Program-made: the position numbers and the translations under genes
The notes under the pieces: generated by a model
What the model saw: the letters and a program-made list of their open reading frames with translations, nothing else
What the model was told of the DNA's origin: nothing
The model's database searches: none
In this document: in pieces, positions 17,627-25,017 of the stretch
Position numbering within the stretch: position 1 is the first letter of the stretch
Layout of the letters: each line of letters begins with the position of its first letter
NCBI RefSeq assembly: GCF_015477775.1
Contig: NZ_JADLQO010000009.1
Location: forward strand, 248,001 to 312,000
DNA length: 64,000 nt
Reading direction: 5' to 3'
DNA from: Nocardia abscessus
GTDB taxonomy: Bacteria; Actinomycetota; Actinomycetes; Mycobacteriales; Mycobacteriaceae

Positions 17627-17664
17627 ACTCCGGATCGGGACGCACGGGTGCGTCCGATCGGAGT
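17627..17664. promoter_or_regulatory. Long imperfect inverted repeat in a divergent promoter region
   Basis: Arms begin ACTCCGGATCGGGACGCA and end TGCGTCCGATCGGAGT, pairing over 16 bases with two single-base bulges around a CGGG loop. It lies between the 30-residue peptide gene and the ECF sigma gene. It could be an operator or an RNA hairpin in the sigma leader. Confidence 0.4.
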
Positions 17665-17752
17665 CATCACCGTCAGTACGTGCGATGACGAACCAAAGGC
17701 TCGCCACCGCGCTAGCAGGCGAGGATGCTGGAGACGGAGAGGAACCACGATC

Positions 17753-18388
17753 ATGAGCCAGCCAACGGCCACCACCGCGACCACACCACAGCCGCAACCC
17801 GGTGATCTCGACCAGCTCTGGCGCCGATTTTCCAGCGATCTGCGGGCCTTCATCGCCCGCCGGGTCTCACACCCGCAAGACGCCGACGACATCCTGTCGA
17901 TCGTGTTCCTGCGAATGGCCAAAAGTTTGGACAACCTGCGCGAGCAGGATCGGCTGCTGGGCTGGATGTATGCCATCACCCGCAACGCGATCACCGACTA
18001 CTACCGGTCCGCCCCCCATCGCCGCGAACTCCCCGTCGACGCCGTCCCGGATAAACCCTCCGCGGGCGAAAATGAACTCGACACCGACGCGGCGGCGGAG
18101 AAAGAACTCGCCTCCTGCCTGGCGCCAATGCTTGCCCGGCTGCCCGCCGAGCAGGCGGCCGCAGTGCAGATGGTCGACCTCGACGCTCACACGCACGCCG
18201 CTGCTGCCGGTGAAGCGGGCATTTCGATATCCGGGATGAAATCCCGCGTCCAACGCGGCCGCGCTGCCCTCCACGCCCAACTGCACGCCTGCTGCCAGAT
18301 CAGTCAGGACCGCACCGGCCACGTGCACGACTATCAACCCCGTAGCGGAACTTGCGCCTGCGGGGACACGCCACCATCGGACCGATAG
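17753..18388 (+). CDS. ECF RNA polymerase sigma factor with Cys-rich tail (SigZ-like)
   Basis: A 211-residue ECF sigma. Region 2 spans about residues 15-90 (LWRRFSSDLRAFIARRV, DADDILSIVFLRMAKSL, LLGWMYAITRNAITDYYR) and region 4 about 120-180, with helix-turn-helix AGEAGISISGMKSRVQRGRA. A C-terminal extension (CCQISQDRTGHVHDY, then CACG) has four cysteines and recalls SigZ-type tails that may bind metal or sense redox state. The start ATG at 17753 follows GGAGAGGA. No anti-sigma gene is adjacent; the Cys tail or the divergent 30-residue peptide could fill that role, which is speculation. Confidence 0.88.
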   Translation: MSQPTATTATTPQPQPGDLDQLWRRFSSDLRAFIARRVSHPQDADDILSIVFLRMAKSLDNLREQDRLLGWMYAITRNAITDYYRSAPHRRELPVDAVPDKPSAGENELDTDAAAEKELASCLAPMLARLPAEQAAAVQMVDLDAHTHAAAAGEAGISISGMKSRVQRGRAALHAQLHACCQISQDRTGHVHDYQPRSGTCACGDTPPSDR

Positions 18389-18445
18389 ATCGCGCCCCGA
18401 CCCGCACTATCGGCACATCGGTTGTCGAAGACGCTCGGATCGGGA

Positions 18446-19141
18446 TCACTTCTCGGCCCGTGCTTCGCGACGAATCCACTGGAACAGGGATGGGTTGTCG
18501 ACCGTGGTGATGACGCTGACCGTCGTACGGAGGCAGCGGTCGTCGTCCAGCAGGGCCAGCATGCTGGCGGCCAGATCCGCGCGGGCGGTGAACCTGCCGT
18601 CGGCGTGGCCTTCGTGGACGGTGTAGTCGGTGACCGACGGCAGGTGATAGAGCCCGCTCGGGCGCACGATCGTCCAGTCCAGATCGCTGGCGCGGATCAG
18701 CGTTTCCATTCGTCGCATGTCCTCATAGAGCGTCTTGCCCAGCACCCGCGTCACGTACGGCAGCAGCACCCGGTTGAACAGGATCCCGCCGTCGGAGTAC
18801 GGGTGCGGGTCGACTCCGCTGGAGCTGACAACGGCGAGCCGACGCACCTGATGCCGCTGCATCGCGGCGACGATATTGGCCGCACCATGCGAATAGGTGA
18901 TGATCGGTTCCTTCGCGGCAGGCACCCCGAGCGTCGAAAGCACCGCATCCCGCTGCGCCACTACGGCATCGACAGCCACCGCATCGAGCACATCGGCACC
19001 GACGATATCGAGCCGGTCATGGTGCAGGGGAAACGATTCCGGTTGTCGGGTGACCGCAGTGACCTGATGTCCGGCGGCCAGTGCCTGGCCGGTGAGCAGG
19101 CGGCCGGTGGGGCCATTGGCGCCGAAGACGGTAACACGCAT
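18446..19141 (-). CDS. NAD(P)-binding NmrA/SDR-like oxidoreductase
   Basis: A 231-residue atypical SDR. The N-terminal Rossmann motif VFGANGPTGRLL carries the GxxGxxG pattern of NAD(P)H-binding NmrA/YwnB-like proteins, followed by VTAVTRQPES (NADP-type beta-2 end), IVGADVLD, AVLSTLG and VVSSSGVDPHP. The C-terminal half (LDWTIVRPSGLYH, FTARADLAASMLALLDD) is typical of the family. The start is the ATG at 19141. It is followed on the same strand, upstream, by a decayed flavoprotein gene and lies near an ECF41 sigma, a setting typical of ECF41-controlled oxidoreductases. Substrate unknown. Confidence 0.85.
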   Translation of the reverse strand: MRVTVFGANGPTGRLLTGQALAAGHQVTAVTRQPESFPLHHDRLDIVGADVLDAVAVDAVVAQRDAVLSTLGVPAAKEPIITYSHGAANIVAAMQRHQVRRLAVVSSSGVDPHPYSDGGILFNRVLLPYVTRVLGKTLYEDMRRMETLIRASDLDWTIVRPSGLYHLPSVTDYTVHEGHADGRFTARADLAASMLALLDDDRCLRTTVSVITTVDNPSLFQWIRREARAEK

Positions 19142-19152
19142 CGTTGTCCTTC

Positions 19153-19586
19153 CTAGAACCTGGAGGCACCGGCACGGGCGGTGGAGAACGCGCTGTGGAC
19201 TCCCATTTCCTCGAGCGCGACCGCGCCGCGTCCGGCCAGGTAGGCCCGCCGGACGGTGTCGTCGGTGTGGGTGAACTGGGTTATGGCGTCCCGGCGGCCG
19301 AGGGAGATGCCGCGGTTCCAATACGGGAAGGTGTGCGGTTCGGGCTCGCGGTTCTTGCGCAACCGGGCGAAGTTGTCGGCCGCGTGAATGGCCTGCGGCA
19401 GCGCGGTGTAGCAGGCGAAAGGTGTTGCCGCCGCGTATGTTCCGGCGATCTGCTGGTGCAGCCGGACTCGCTCCACGAAATCCGAGCGCGGGTGATCAGG
19501 GTGATCTGCGCATCCTTGACCTCCCTGATCACCCGGTTCGCCACGAGCGTGCCCGAGTAGCCGCTGCCGACCACAACCACCTGCAT
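19153..19586 (-). pseudogene. Decayed NAD(P)/FAD-dependent oxidoreductase
   Basis: The start ATG at 19586 follows AGGAGGG and encodes MQVVVVGSGYSGTLVANRV, an intact FAD-binding GxGxxG motif. After about 50 residues the frame changes and jumps to VERVRLHQQIAGTYAAA and then TPFACYTALPQAIHAADNF, GISLGRRDAITQFTHTDDTV, which belongs to the C-terminal part of type II NADH-dehydrogenase-like flavoproteins (about 400 residues). Roughly 250 internal residues are deleted and there is a frameshift. Such flavoproteins are common neighbours of ECF41 sigma factors; the divergent partner here is also broken. Confidence 0.75.
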
Positions 19587-19619
19587 TTCGGCCCTCCTGT
19601 CTGGGTAACTGGACCACCA

Positions 19620-19711
19620 CAAGTGGCCGGTGGCCGCAGACCTGTGACAGTGCGGTCATGTGACGAGCGACACCGCCCTCCAGGTGTCACAAAGCGGGCG
19701 GGACGCGCCAC
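19620..19711. promoter_or_regulatory. Pair of divergent ECF41-like promoters
   Basis: TGTCACA followed after exactly 16 bases by CCAC occurs on the plus strand (19685-19711, toward the sigma gene) and on the minus strand (19649-19623, toward the flavoprotein). The -35 equals the ECF41 consensus TGTCACA with its 16-nt spacer; the -10 is CCAC rather than the usual CGTC. The identical layout in both directions suggests autoregulation and partner control by this ECF41 sigma. Confidence 0.6.
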
Positions 19712-19755
19712 TGGTGCATGACATCGTCGACAGAGCCGACAGACAGGAGAGTGAT

Positions 19756-20651
19756 ATGAGCGACGACGAACGCGGGGACTCCGCCACCGAGGCCTTCGTC
19801 GCCCACCGCAACCTGTTGTTCACCGTCGCGTACGAGATGCTCGGCTCAGCCGCCGACGCCGAGGACGTCCTGCAGGAGACCTGGCTGCAATGGGGGAAGT
19901 CGATCAAGGAACAGTGCGGGATCAGCGCGCCTTCCTGGCCCGGATCACCACCCGGCAGGCGATCCGGCGGCTGCGCACACTCGGCCGCCGACGGGAATCC
20001 TACGTCGGCCCCTGGCTGCCAGAGCCGCTGCTCACCACCCCCGACGTCGCCGAGAACGTCGAGTTGGCCGACAACGTGTCGATGGCGATGCTGCTGGTGC
20101 TCGAAACGCTCACCCCTACCGAGCGAGCGGTGTTCGTGCTGCGCGACGTGTTCGACATGGCATACGACGAGATCGCGCAAGCCGTGGACAAGAGTCCCGC
20201 AGCGGTCCGCCAGATCGCCCATCGTGCCCGCGCACACGTAGCCGCGCGTCGGCCGCGCGGAGCCGTGTCTCCAGTCGAGACCCGCGAAGCACTCGGAGCG
20301 TTCCAGCGAGCGGTCGAGACCGGCGATCTGCAGGGCCTGCTCGACATCCTCGCGCCGGACGTCGTCTTCTTGGGTGACGGCGGCGGAGTCAAGCAGGCGA
20401 CGCTGCGACCCATCGTGGGCGCCGACCGGGTGGCACGCGTGGTGAGTGGCGGCACGGGCTGGATGGGCGGCCGGGCATCGGCCGAGCCTGCGCAAGTCAA
20501 CGGCTGGCCCGCGCTCATCATCCGGCTCGACGGGGAGATCGACGGCGTCGTCGCGGTGCGGATCGACGACGGCTCGGTCACAGGGCTCTACTACGTCCGC
20601 AATCCCCACAAGCTCTCACACATGCAACGCGAGACCGCGCTGGACCGTTGA
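19756..20651 (+). pseudogene. ECF41-type sigma factor (SigJ-like) interrupted by a frameshift
   Basis: The ATG at 19756 follows AGGAGAG and encodes sigma region 2 (AFVAHRNLLFTVAYEMLGSA, ADAEDVLQETWLQWG). At the run of five G near 19892-19896 the sequence must shift by -1 to continue as EVDQGTVRDQRAFLARITTR, region 4 (LTPTERAVFVLRDVFDMAYD) and a C-terminal SnoaL-like domain (LDILAPDVVFLGDGGG, LYYVRNPHKL). With the shift restored the protein is full length (about 298 residues). This is either a recent frameshift mutation, a sequencing error in a homopolymer, or slippage on the G-run. The neighbouring flavoprotein is also broken, which favours real decay. Confidence 0.8.
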
Positions 20652-20714
20652 CCCCGGCACAGGCGGAGCAGTGCGGTGCGAGCCGCTCGATGCTCGCACC
20701 GCTCCGGGTGAGGG

Positions 20715-20885
20715 TTACTGGCAGCCGCACCCACCGCCTGCCGCCACCGGACCGCAGCACGTCGCCTTTTCACTGTGATCGCAGCACGTGGACTGTTCGG
20801 TGCTGCAACACGGGGGCGCCGCAGGCTGCGGGGGTACGTCCGTCCGCTCTGCCGCCGGGGACTCGAACTCGTTCGGGTCGGTCAT
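20715..20885 (-). CDS. 56-residue Cys-rich peptide
   Basis: The ATG at 20885, with AAGGAG seven bases upstream, opens a 56-codon frame. Residues 1-25 are Pro/Glu-rich and probably disordered. Residues 26-55 contain eight cysteines in pairs: PPCCSTEQSTCCDHSEK, ATCCGP, then GCGCQ at the end. Repeated CC pairs and a terminal CxC are metal- or metalloid-binding patterns, as in small Cys-rich peptides and tails near arsenic and mercury genes. It is divergent from an AraC-type regulator that may control it. Function as a thiol metal scavenger is inferred; no arsenic genes are in the window. Confidence 0.7.
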   Translation of the reverse strand: MTDPNEFESPAAERTDVPPQPAAPPCCSTEQSTCCDHSEKATCCGPVAAGGGCGCQ

Positions 20886-20992
20886 GGTGACTCCTTGATC
20901 CGTTGGGGTTGGGCACCAGGACAGACGTCGGAGAACAGGAAAGGACGCACCCGGGCCGCCTCGGGATTCGAATGACCTGCGCTCGGATTAGG

Positions 20993-21739
20993 ATGCCGGC
21001 GGTGGGATTGCTGTTCGAGACGCGTGCGTCGGATTCGCTATGGATCGACTCTGTCTGGACGTGCCGGAGCGAGCGGGTCGCGCAGATGACCTCCGTCGCG
21101 ACCGAGACCTGGGGCCTGGTTTTCTGGGAACAGCACGGCACGGCGTACGCGGGCATCACAGGTCCGGAGAGCCGCTGCGATACCGCCCCTGTGCCCGAAG
21201 GCGCGAACTTCGTCGGGATCCAGTTCGCGGTCGGCACGTCGCTTCGCGCGGTGGCCGCAACGTCCCTGGTCGACAGCGGGGTCCTCTTGCCAGATGTGAC
21301 CAACCGGACCTTCTGGCTGGCCGGTGCCCGCTGGGAGACACCGCGTCCGGACGACGCCGAGGCGCTCGTGGAACGGCTCGTCCGAGGCGGAGTCCTGGAC
21401 CGCGATCCTTTGGTCGCGGACGCTCTGCGCGGGCACCGTCCCGCGGCCACCGATCGCACGCTCGAGCGTCGTTTCCGGGCGGCGACTGGCCTCACCCGAG
21501 GCGCGGTGCGGCAGATCGGGCGCGGCCGATCTGCCGCGATACTGCTCACCGCAGGAGAGCGCCCGAGCGATGTCGTCGACAAGCTCGGGTATTACGACGA
21601 GCCCCATCTAGCCCGCGCGCTGCGACGGTACGTCGGGCGTACCGCACGGGAACTCCGTGCGGGCATCGGCGGTGCGTTCGCGCTCGATCCCGCTCAGCGC
21701 ACGACCCTGTATACGAGCTTGGCCACTCCATTGGAGTAG
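20993..21739 (+). CDS. AraC family transcriptional regulator
   Basis: A 248-residue protein (ATG at 20993; GTG at 21002 also possible). The N-terminal half is a small sensing domain (SLWIDSVWTCRSERV, WGLVFWEQHG, NFVGIQFAVGT). The C-terminal third is an AraC helix-turn-helix pair (DRTLERRFRAATGLTRGAVRQ, then VVDKLGYYDEPHLARALRRYVG and an RTARELRAG end). It is divergent from the 56-residue Cys-rich peptide and overlaps tail-to-tail by 46 bp with the dihydrofolate-reductase-family gene. The target may be either neighbour; the ligand is unknown. Confidence 0.85.
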   Translation: MPAVGLLFETRASDSLWIDSVWTCRSERVAQMTSVATETWGLVFWEQHGTAYAGITGPESRCDTAPVPEGANFVGIQFAVGTSLRAVAATSLVDSGVLLPDVTNRTFWLAGARWETPRPDDAEALVERLVRGGVLDRDPLVADALRGHRPAATDRTLERRFRAATGLTRGAVRQIGRGRSAAILLTAGERPSDVVDKLGYYDEPHLARALRRYVGRTARELRAGIGGAFALDPAQRTTLYTSLATPLE

Positions 21740-22269
21740 GTCGCGGACTCCTCGAGGCGCAGCTGCTGCTTGTCGCGGTCCGCCCTGCTGAACAGACTCT
21801 TGCCCTGCCCCAGCAGCACTGGGAACACGAGCAGGTTGTACCGGTCGATCAGATCGGCGTCCGCGAGACGCCGGGCCAGCTCGGCGCTGCCGTGAATGAA
21901 GATGGCGCCACCATCGCTCTGCTTCAGCGCGGCGATGTCGTCGATCGACCGCAGGATCGTGATCGGACCCCATCCCTCGATCACGGCGTCGTCGGTGAGG
22001 CTGGTCGAAACCACGTACTTGGGAAGTTCCTTGTACGCGGCGTGATCCGCGGAGTCGCGCCAGAACGGGGCGAACGCCTCGTAGCTGCGACGGCCGAACA
22101 TCAGTGCCGTCGTGTCGGCGAGTTCTTCGCCTTTGAGCGAAAAGGCCTCGGGCACGAACTCGGTGTCCATCACCCAGCCGCCGCTGCGGTGCCCCTCCTC
22201 CTTGCCGCCCGGCGAGTCCACTACACCGTCCAGCGACATGAAGCCCGTGTAGACCAGTTCGCGTGTCAA
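21694..22269 (-). CDS. Dihydrofolate reductase family protein (RibD C-terminal type)
   Basis: A 191-residue protein of the RibD C-terminal/YwjB family. It opens TRELVYTGFMSLDGVVDSP (the SLDG substrate loop) and has TALMFGRRSYEAFAPFW, YVVSTSLTDDAVIEGW and IFIHGSAELARRLADADLID before the C-terminal VFPVLLGQGKSLF. The start appears to be TTG at 22269, supported by GAGGAGGAAC six bases upstream. These proteins bind NADPH and reduce unknown substrates; true folate reduction is unlikely. It overlaps the AraC gene tail-to-tail. A truncated relative lies at 14356-14660. Confidence 0.88.
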   Translation of the reverse strand: MTRELVYTGFMSLDGVVDSPGGKEEGHRSGGWVMDTEFVPEAFSLKGEELADTTALMFGRRSYEAFAPFWRDSADHAAYKELPKYVVSTSLTDDAVIEGWGPITILRSIDDIAALKQSDGGAIFIHGSAELARRLADADLIDRYNLLVFPVLLGQGKSLFSRADRDKQQLRLEESATYSNGVAKLVYRVVR

Positions 22270-22795
22270 AGTTCCTCCTCAGATCCGAAAGCGGAGACCG
22301 CCTGTAACTGCCCGGCTGCAGCCCGCCCGGCTGTAGACCGTCCGAGCGGTCACCGGAACACCGCTGGTCGACAGCCTATCGGCGGCTCGCGCCGCGGTCT
22401 TGGACAGAACCGACACCACTTTCGGCGTGCCATGCCTGCCCGGCCGCAAACGTCCTGTGGCGTCTCGAAGTCGACTTCTTTACTGCTTGGCCAACGGCTT
22501 GGCCCGGGCTGCCCGCACAGGGTCGGCCCTACACCATTTCGCCTGTGCTCGCTCGTTCGTCAAGGCCGCCGGATTGTCTTCGCTGGAGCCCGTGAGGTTC
22601 GCGTGTGGCCTGCCCGTCAGCCCCTCGACCCGCCGAGTTCGAAGGCCAGTTGCTGGGTGAGCCCGTTGATGCCGACCGGAGCGAGGAGCGGGAACGGGAA
22701 TTTCCAGGTGGGGTTCATGCGTGTGCCCCCTCGCGTAGCGATACCGACGCGAGGCTACCGGCGTTCACCGCTACTCGTGGAGCCGGTCAGCGCCG
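22270..22795. other. Intergenic interval, one possible micro-ORF
   Basis: 526 bp without a recognisable gene. A 33-codon minus-strand frame at 22617-22718 (MNPTWKFPFPLLAPVGING at its start, GAGGGGGC upstream) may be a small hydrophobic peptide or a gene remnant, but support is weak. The promoter of the DHFR-family gene should lie at the left end. Confidence 0.35.
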
Positions 22796-23188
22796 TCAGG
22801 GCACATCCAACACACTTACCGGAACCCCGTAGGGCAGAAACCGCACCCGACGGCGATCATCAGTGTTGTCGCGATGCGCGCGCAAGGCCTCGAGCTCGCT
22901 CGGAAAGACCTGGTCGACCCTGGCCTCGCCGACGTCATCGATGCTGTAGATCGCCCACACCCCGCTGCCGGTCGCCCCGGTGGTCTCGCCCTCGGGTTCG
23001 GGTGGACGCGGCCGTTCCGGTTGGACGAACTGACCGAGCAGCGACGCCAGGGAACCGACGCTCGCGTGGTCTACGCGATCGAGGTACACGCCGGCTTTCC
23101 CGAGCAGGTCGCGGAGTTCGGTTCCCGCCCCACGCAGTGCGCGTTCGAAATCTTCCGGATCGATGCCGAAAGGCCCGTTGGTTGCCAT
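22796..23188 (-). CDS. Hypothetical protein beside the giant-toxin operon
   Basis: A 130-residue acidic protein; the ATG at 23188 lies 9-10 nt after AGGAG. Two segments are visible: an N-terminal helical part (FGIDPEDFERALRGAG, LRDLLGKAGVYLDRV) and, after a Pro/Glu/Gly linker at about residues 57-72, a small alpha/beta domain (GVWAIYSIDDVGEARVDQVF, ALRAHRDNTDDRRRVRFLPYG). I recognise no family. It is divergent from the toxin operon with 417 bp between, so it could be a regulator, chaperone or immunity factor, but nothing proves a link. Confidence 0.6.
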   Translation of the reverse strand: MATNGPFGIDPEDFERALRGAGTELRDLLGKAGVYLDRVDHASVGSLASLLGQFVQPERPRPPEPEGETTGATGSGVWAIYSIDDVGEARVDQVFPSELEALRAHRDNTDDRRRVRFLPYGVPVSVLDVP

Positions 23189-23605
23189 CGCATGTGCTCC
23201 TGGGGACGAGTTGGGCGCTACGTCCTCAGTGTCCTCGCGAAACGCCGACTTCGCCACGCCGACCTCTCCCGTCTTGAACGCCGTCACGTTTTTCGATGCC
23301 CAGGCGATCTCGGCCGGTGGTCATCTGCTGATTCCGGCCATCACGCTGCTGTTGGCTGCCGGTGACCGAACGGTCGGGATCGGCTGTGGGGATCACCGAC
23401 CGGTGGGCTTGCCATGGCTGGTAAATACCGGCATTGCGCCGAGACGCGAAATGCGAAATCTTCAGCCCTGGGAATTCCGAATCCTGACGACGAACCGATC
23501 CAGGCGATTTGTGGGAACTACTCGTGAACTGCTCGCGGTCGAGGTCGCATGTACGCGCCTCCGAGGCTACGGCCGGTCTGTCGTTCCCGGAGCACGGAGA
23601 GCGCC
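23189..23605. other. 417-bp upstream region of the giant-toxin operon
   Basis: No credible coding frame. It must contain the divergent promoters for the 23188 gene and the toxin operon. No clear palindrome or sigma consensus was identified by eye. Base composition drops locally near 23420-23520 (for example GCGAAATGCGAAATCTTCAG), which would suit a promoter. Confidence 0.4.
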
Positions 23606-24997
23606 GTGACGCAGGCCGGGGATGACGGTCTCGCCGCGTTGGCCGATCGGATCGCGAACGGGCTGCGTGAGGTAGCGCCGCCCGGGTCGCAGCGGCTGGA
23701 GGCGTGGTTCGCGATGACGGTGGCCGCCGAATCGGCGGTGCTGGTGGCCGACGTCGGTATCGGGTCGGTCCGGTGCCCGGTACCGGATGCGGTGTGGGAT
23801 GCGGTGCGCCGGCATCGGCAGGTGTCGGCAGAGGCCGACGGCGGGCCGTGGTGGCGGTTGCTGGTGCGCATCGAGGCAGACGGTGTCGAGGCCGTTGCCG
23901 ATCACGGTGCGGTGCCGTTCCCCGGCGAACAATTGTTCGCACCGGAGGCCTATCTCGCCGACTTGGAACACTATCCGCGGGATCGGCTGCCGGTGTGGCT
24001 GGCGGCCTACCTCGGGCGTGGCGACCGTCGGACGCGGCCGCCGCGCGCCGCCGCCGACGCGATGCGTGCGGACCGGCGTGCCGGTTTGCGGGCGGTGGCA
24101 GTGGACAACGAACTGCCGGAGCTGGCCGTGTTGTGGGCCCGGTGGGCGGTGCTGGCGGCAGCGTTCGTGGCGGTCGGGTCGGGGCAGGGGCCGCGGATCG
24201 TTCCGTCGGTGGGCATCTTCGAAGGCGCGGGACGCAGCGGTTCGACGCTCACGCTCCTGCCCGGTGACCGGGCCGTGCTGTCGGGCGGTGTGTGGGATGC
24301 GCCGGTCCTGGACGCCGCGTACAACGCGGGTGCGGCAATGCCGGAATTGTTTGCGGGAGCGCCGGATTGGGTGGCCGACCCGGTGCTCAATCCGCGGGTG
24401 GCAACCGGTTTGCTGTCGTTTTGTTACTGGTGGGAGGCCGGTCAGTGGTACCGGGGTGAGTCCGCGCCGATACCAGAATGCGCGCCGGCGCTGCCCGCGG
24501 TGTGGACGGTCGGCACCGTGGCGGGTGTCATCGGCAACCTGTTGGACGACCGGTTGGGTACGTCGGACGCGGCCGAGTTGTTGGTGTCGGCCGCAGAGGC
24601 CGGTGCGGTGACGCGGGAGGCGATCGCGCAGGTCTTCGGTGACGGTGACGACACCGACATCGACGGTGCGATGTTCCAGTTCGTGCTGGCGGATCTGGAC
24701 GCGAACCACGCCGAGGGGATCGGCGGAGCGGATGCGCTCGACGTCGTCCGGGATCACATCCGACGACAGGGTTATGACACTACGGGATACCCGCTGTCGA
24801 CGTTGCGGGCTGATCGCATCAGCGTGGGCTGGGTGGTGCGTTCGCCCGTGCCACACGGTGAAATCGCCTTGGACCGTGCAGTTTTCTACGTCGCCGACGA
24901 TGGCGTTGTGGAGCGCTCGACCACGTCTGTGCCATTGTCGGTGTTCGTCACCGGTTTCGAGCGACGGTTCCGGCTGCGCGGCAACGACCGAGCCTGA
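23606..24997 (+). CDS. Hypothetical protein heading the toxin operon (candidate immunity/accessory)
   Basis: A 463-residue protein. The GTG at 23606, with GGAGA upstream, is preferred over an ATG 19 codons earlier because the upstream segment is Arg-rich and non-coding in style. The N-terminal ~300 residues are Trp- and Ala-rich with no signal peptide (WRLLVRIEADGVEAVADHG, PVWLAAYLGRG, FCYWWEAGQWYRGE). The last ~90 residues (DALDVVRDHIRRQGYDTTGY, ISVGWVVRSPV, FYVADDGVVERS) resemble small alpha/beta immunity-type domains found beside polymorphic toxins, with a GW and a DDGVVE motif. The stop is 20 bp before the WXG100 gene. Immunity or chaperone function is inferred from position. Confidence 0.7.
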   Translation: MTQAGDDGLAALADRIANGLREVAPPGSQRLEAWFAMTVAAESAVLVADVGIGSVRCPVPDAVWDAVRRHRQVSAEADGGPWWRLLVRIEADGVEAVADHGAVPFPGEQLFAPEAYLADLEHYPRDRLPVWLAAYLGRGDRRTRPPRAAADAMRADRRAGLRAVAVDNELPELAVLWARWAVLAAAFVAVGSGQGPRIVPSVGIFEGAGRSGSTLTLLPGDRAVLSGGVWDAPVLDAAYNAGAAMPELFAGAPDWVADPVLNPRVATGLLSFCYWWEAGQWYRGESAPIPECAPALPAVWTVGTVAGVIGNLLDDRLGTSDAAELLVSAAEAGAVTREAIAQVFGDGDDTDIDGAMFQFVLADLDANHAEGIGGADALDVVRDHIRRQGYDTTGYPLSTLRADRISVGWVVRSPVPHGEIALDRAVFYVADDGVVERSTTSVPLSVFVTGFERRFRLRGNDRA

Positions 24998-25017
24998 CCG
25001 GGAGGGGGGATCGTGAC

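Noticed and set aside
17452..17994. 180-codon extension of the 30-residue peptide frame
   Set aside because: The upstream part lies opposite the ECF sigma gene and is non-coding in style; the strong ribosome-binding site is directly before the ATG at 17544.
21040..23277. Long plus-strand frame over the AraC and DHFR-family genes
   Set aside because: It runs through two genes supported by family motifs in other frames; its own translation is low-complexity and matches nothing.
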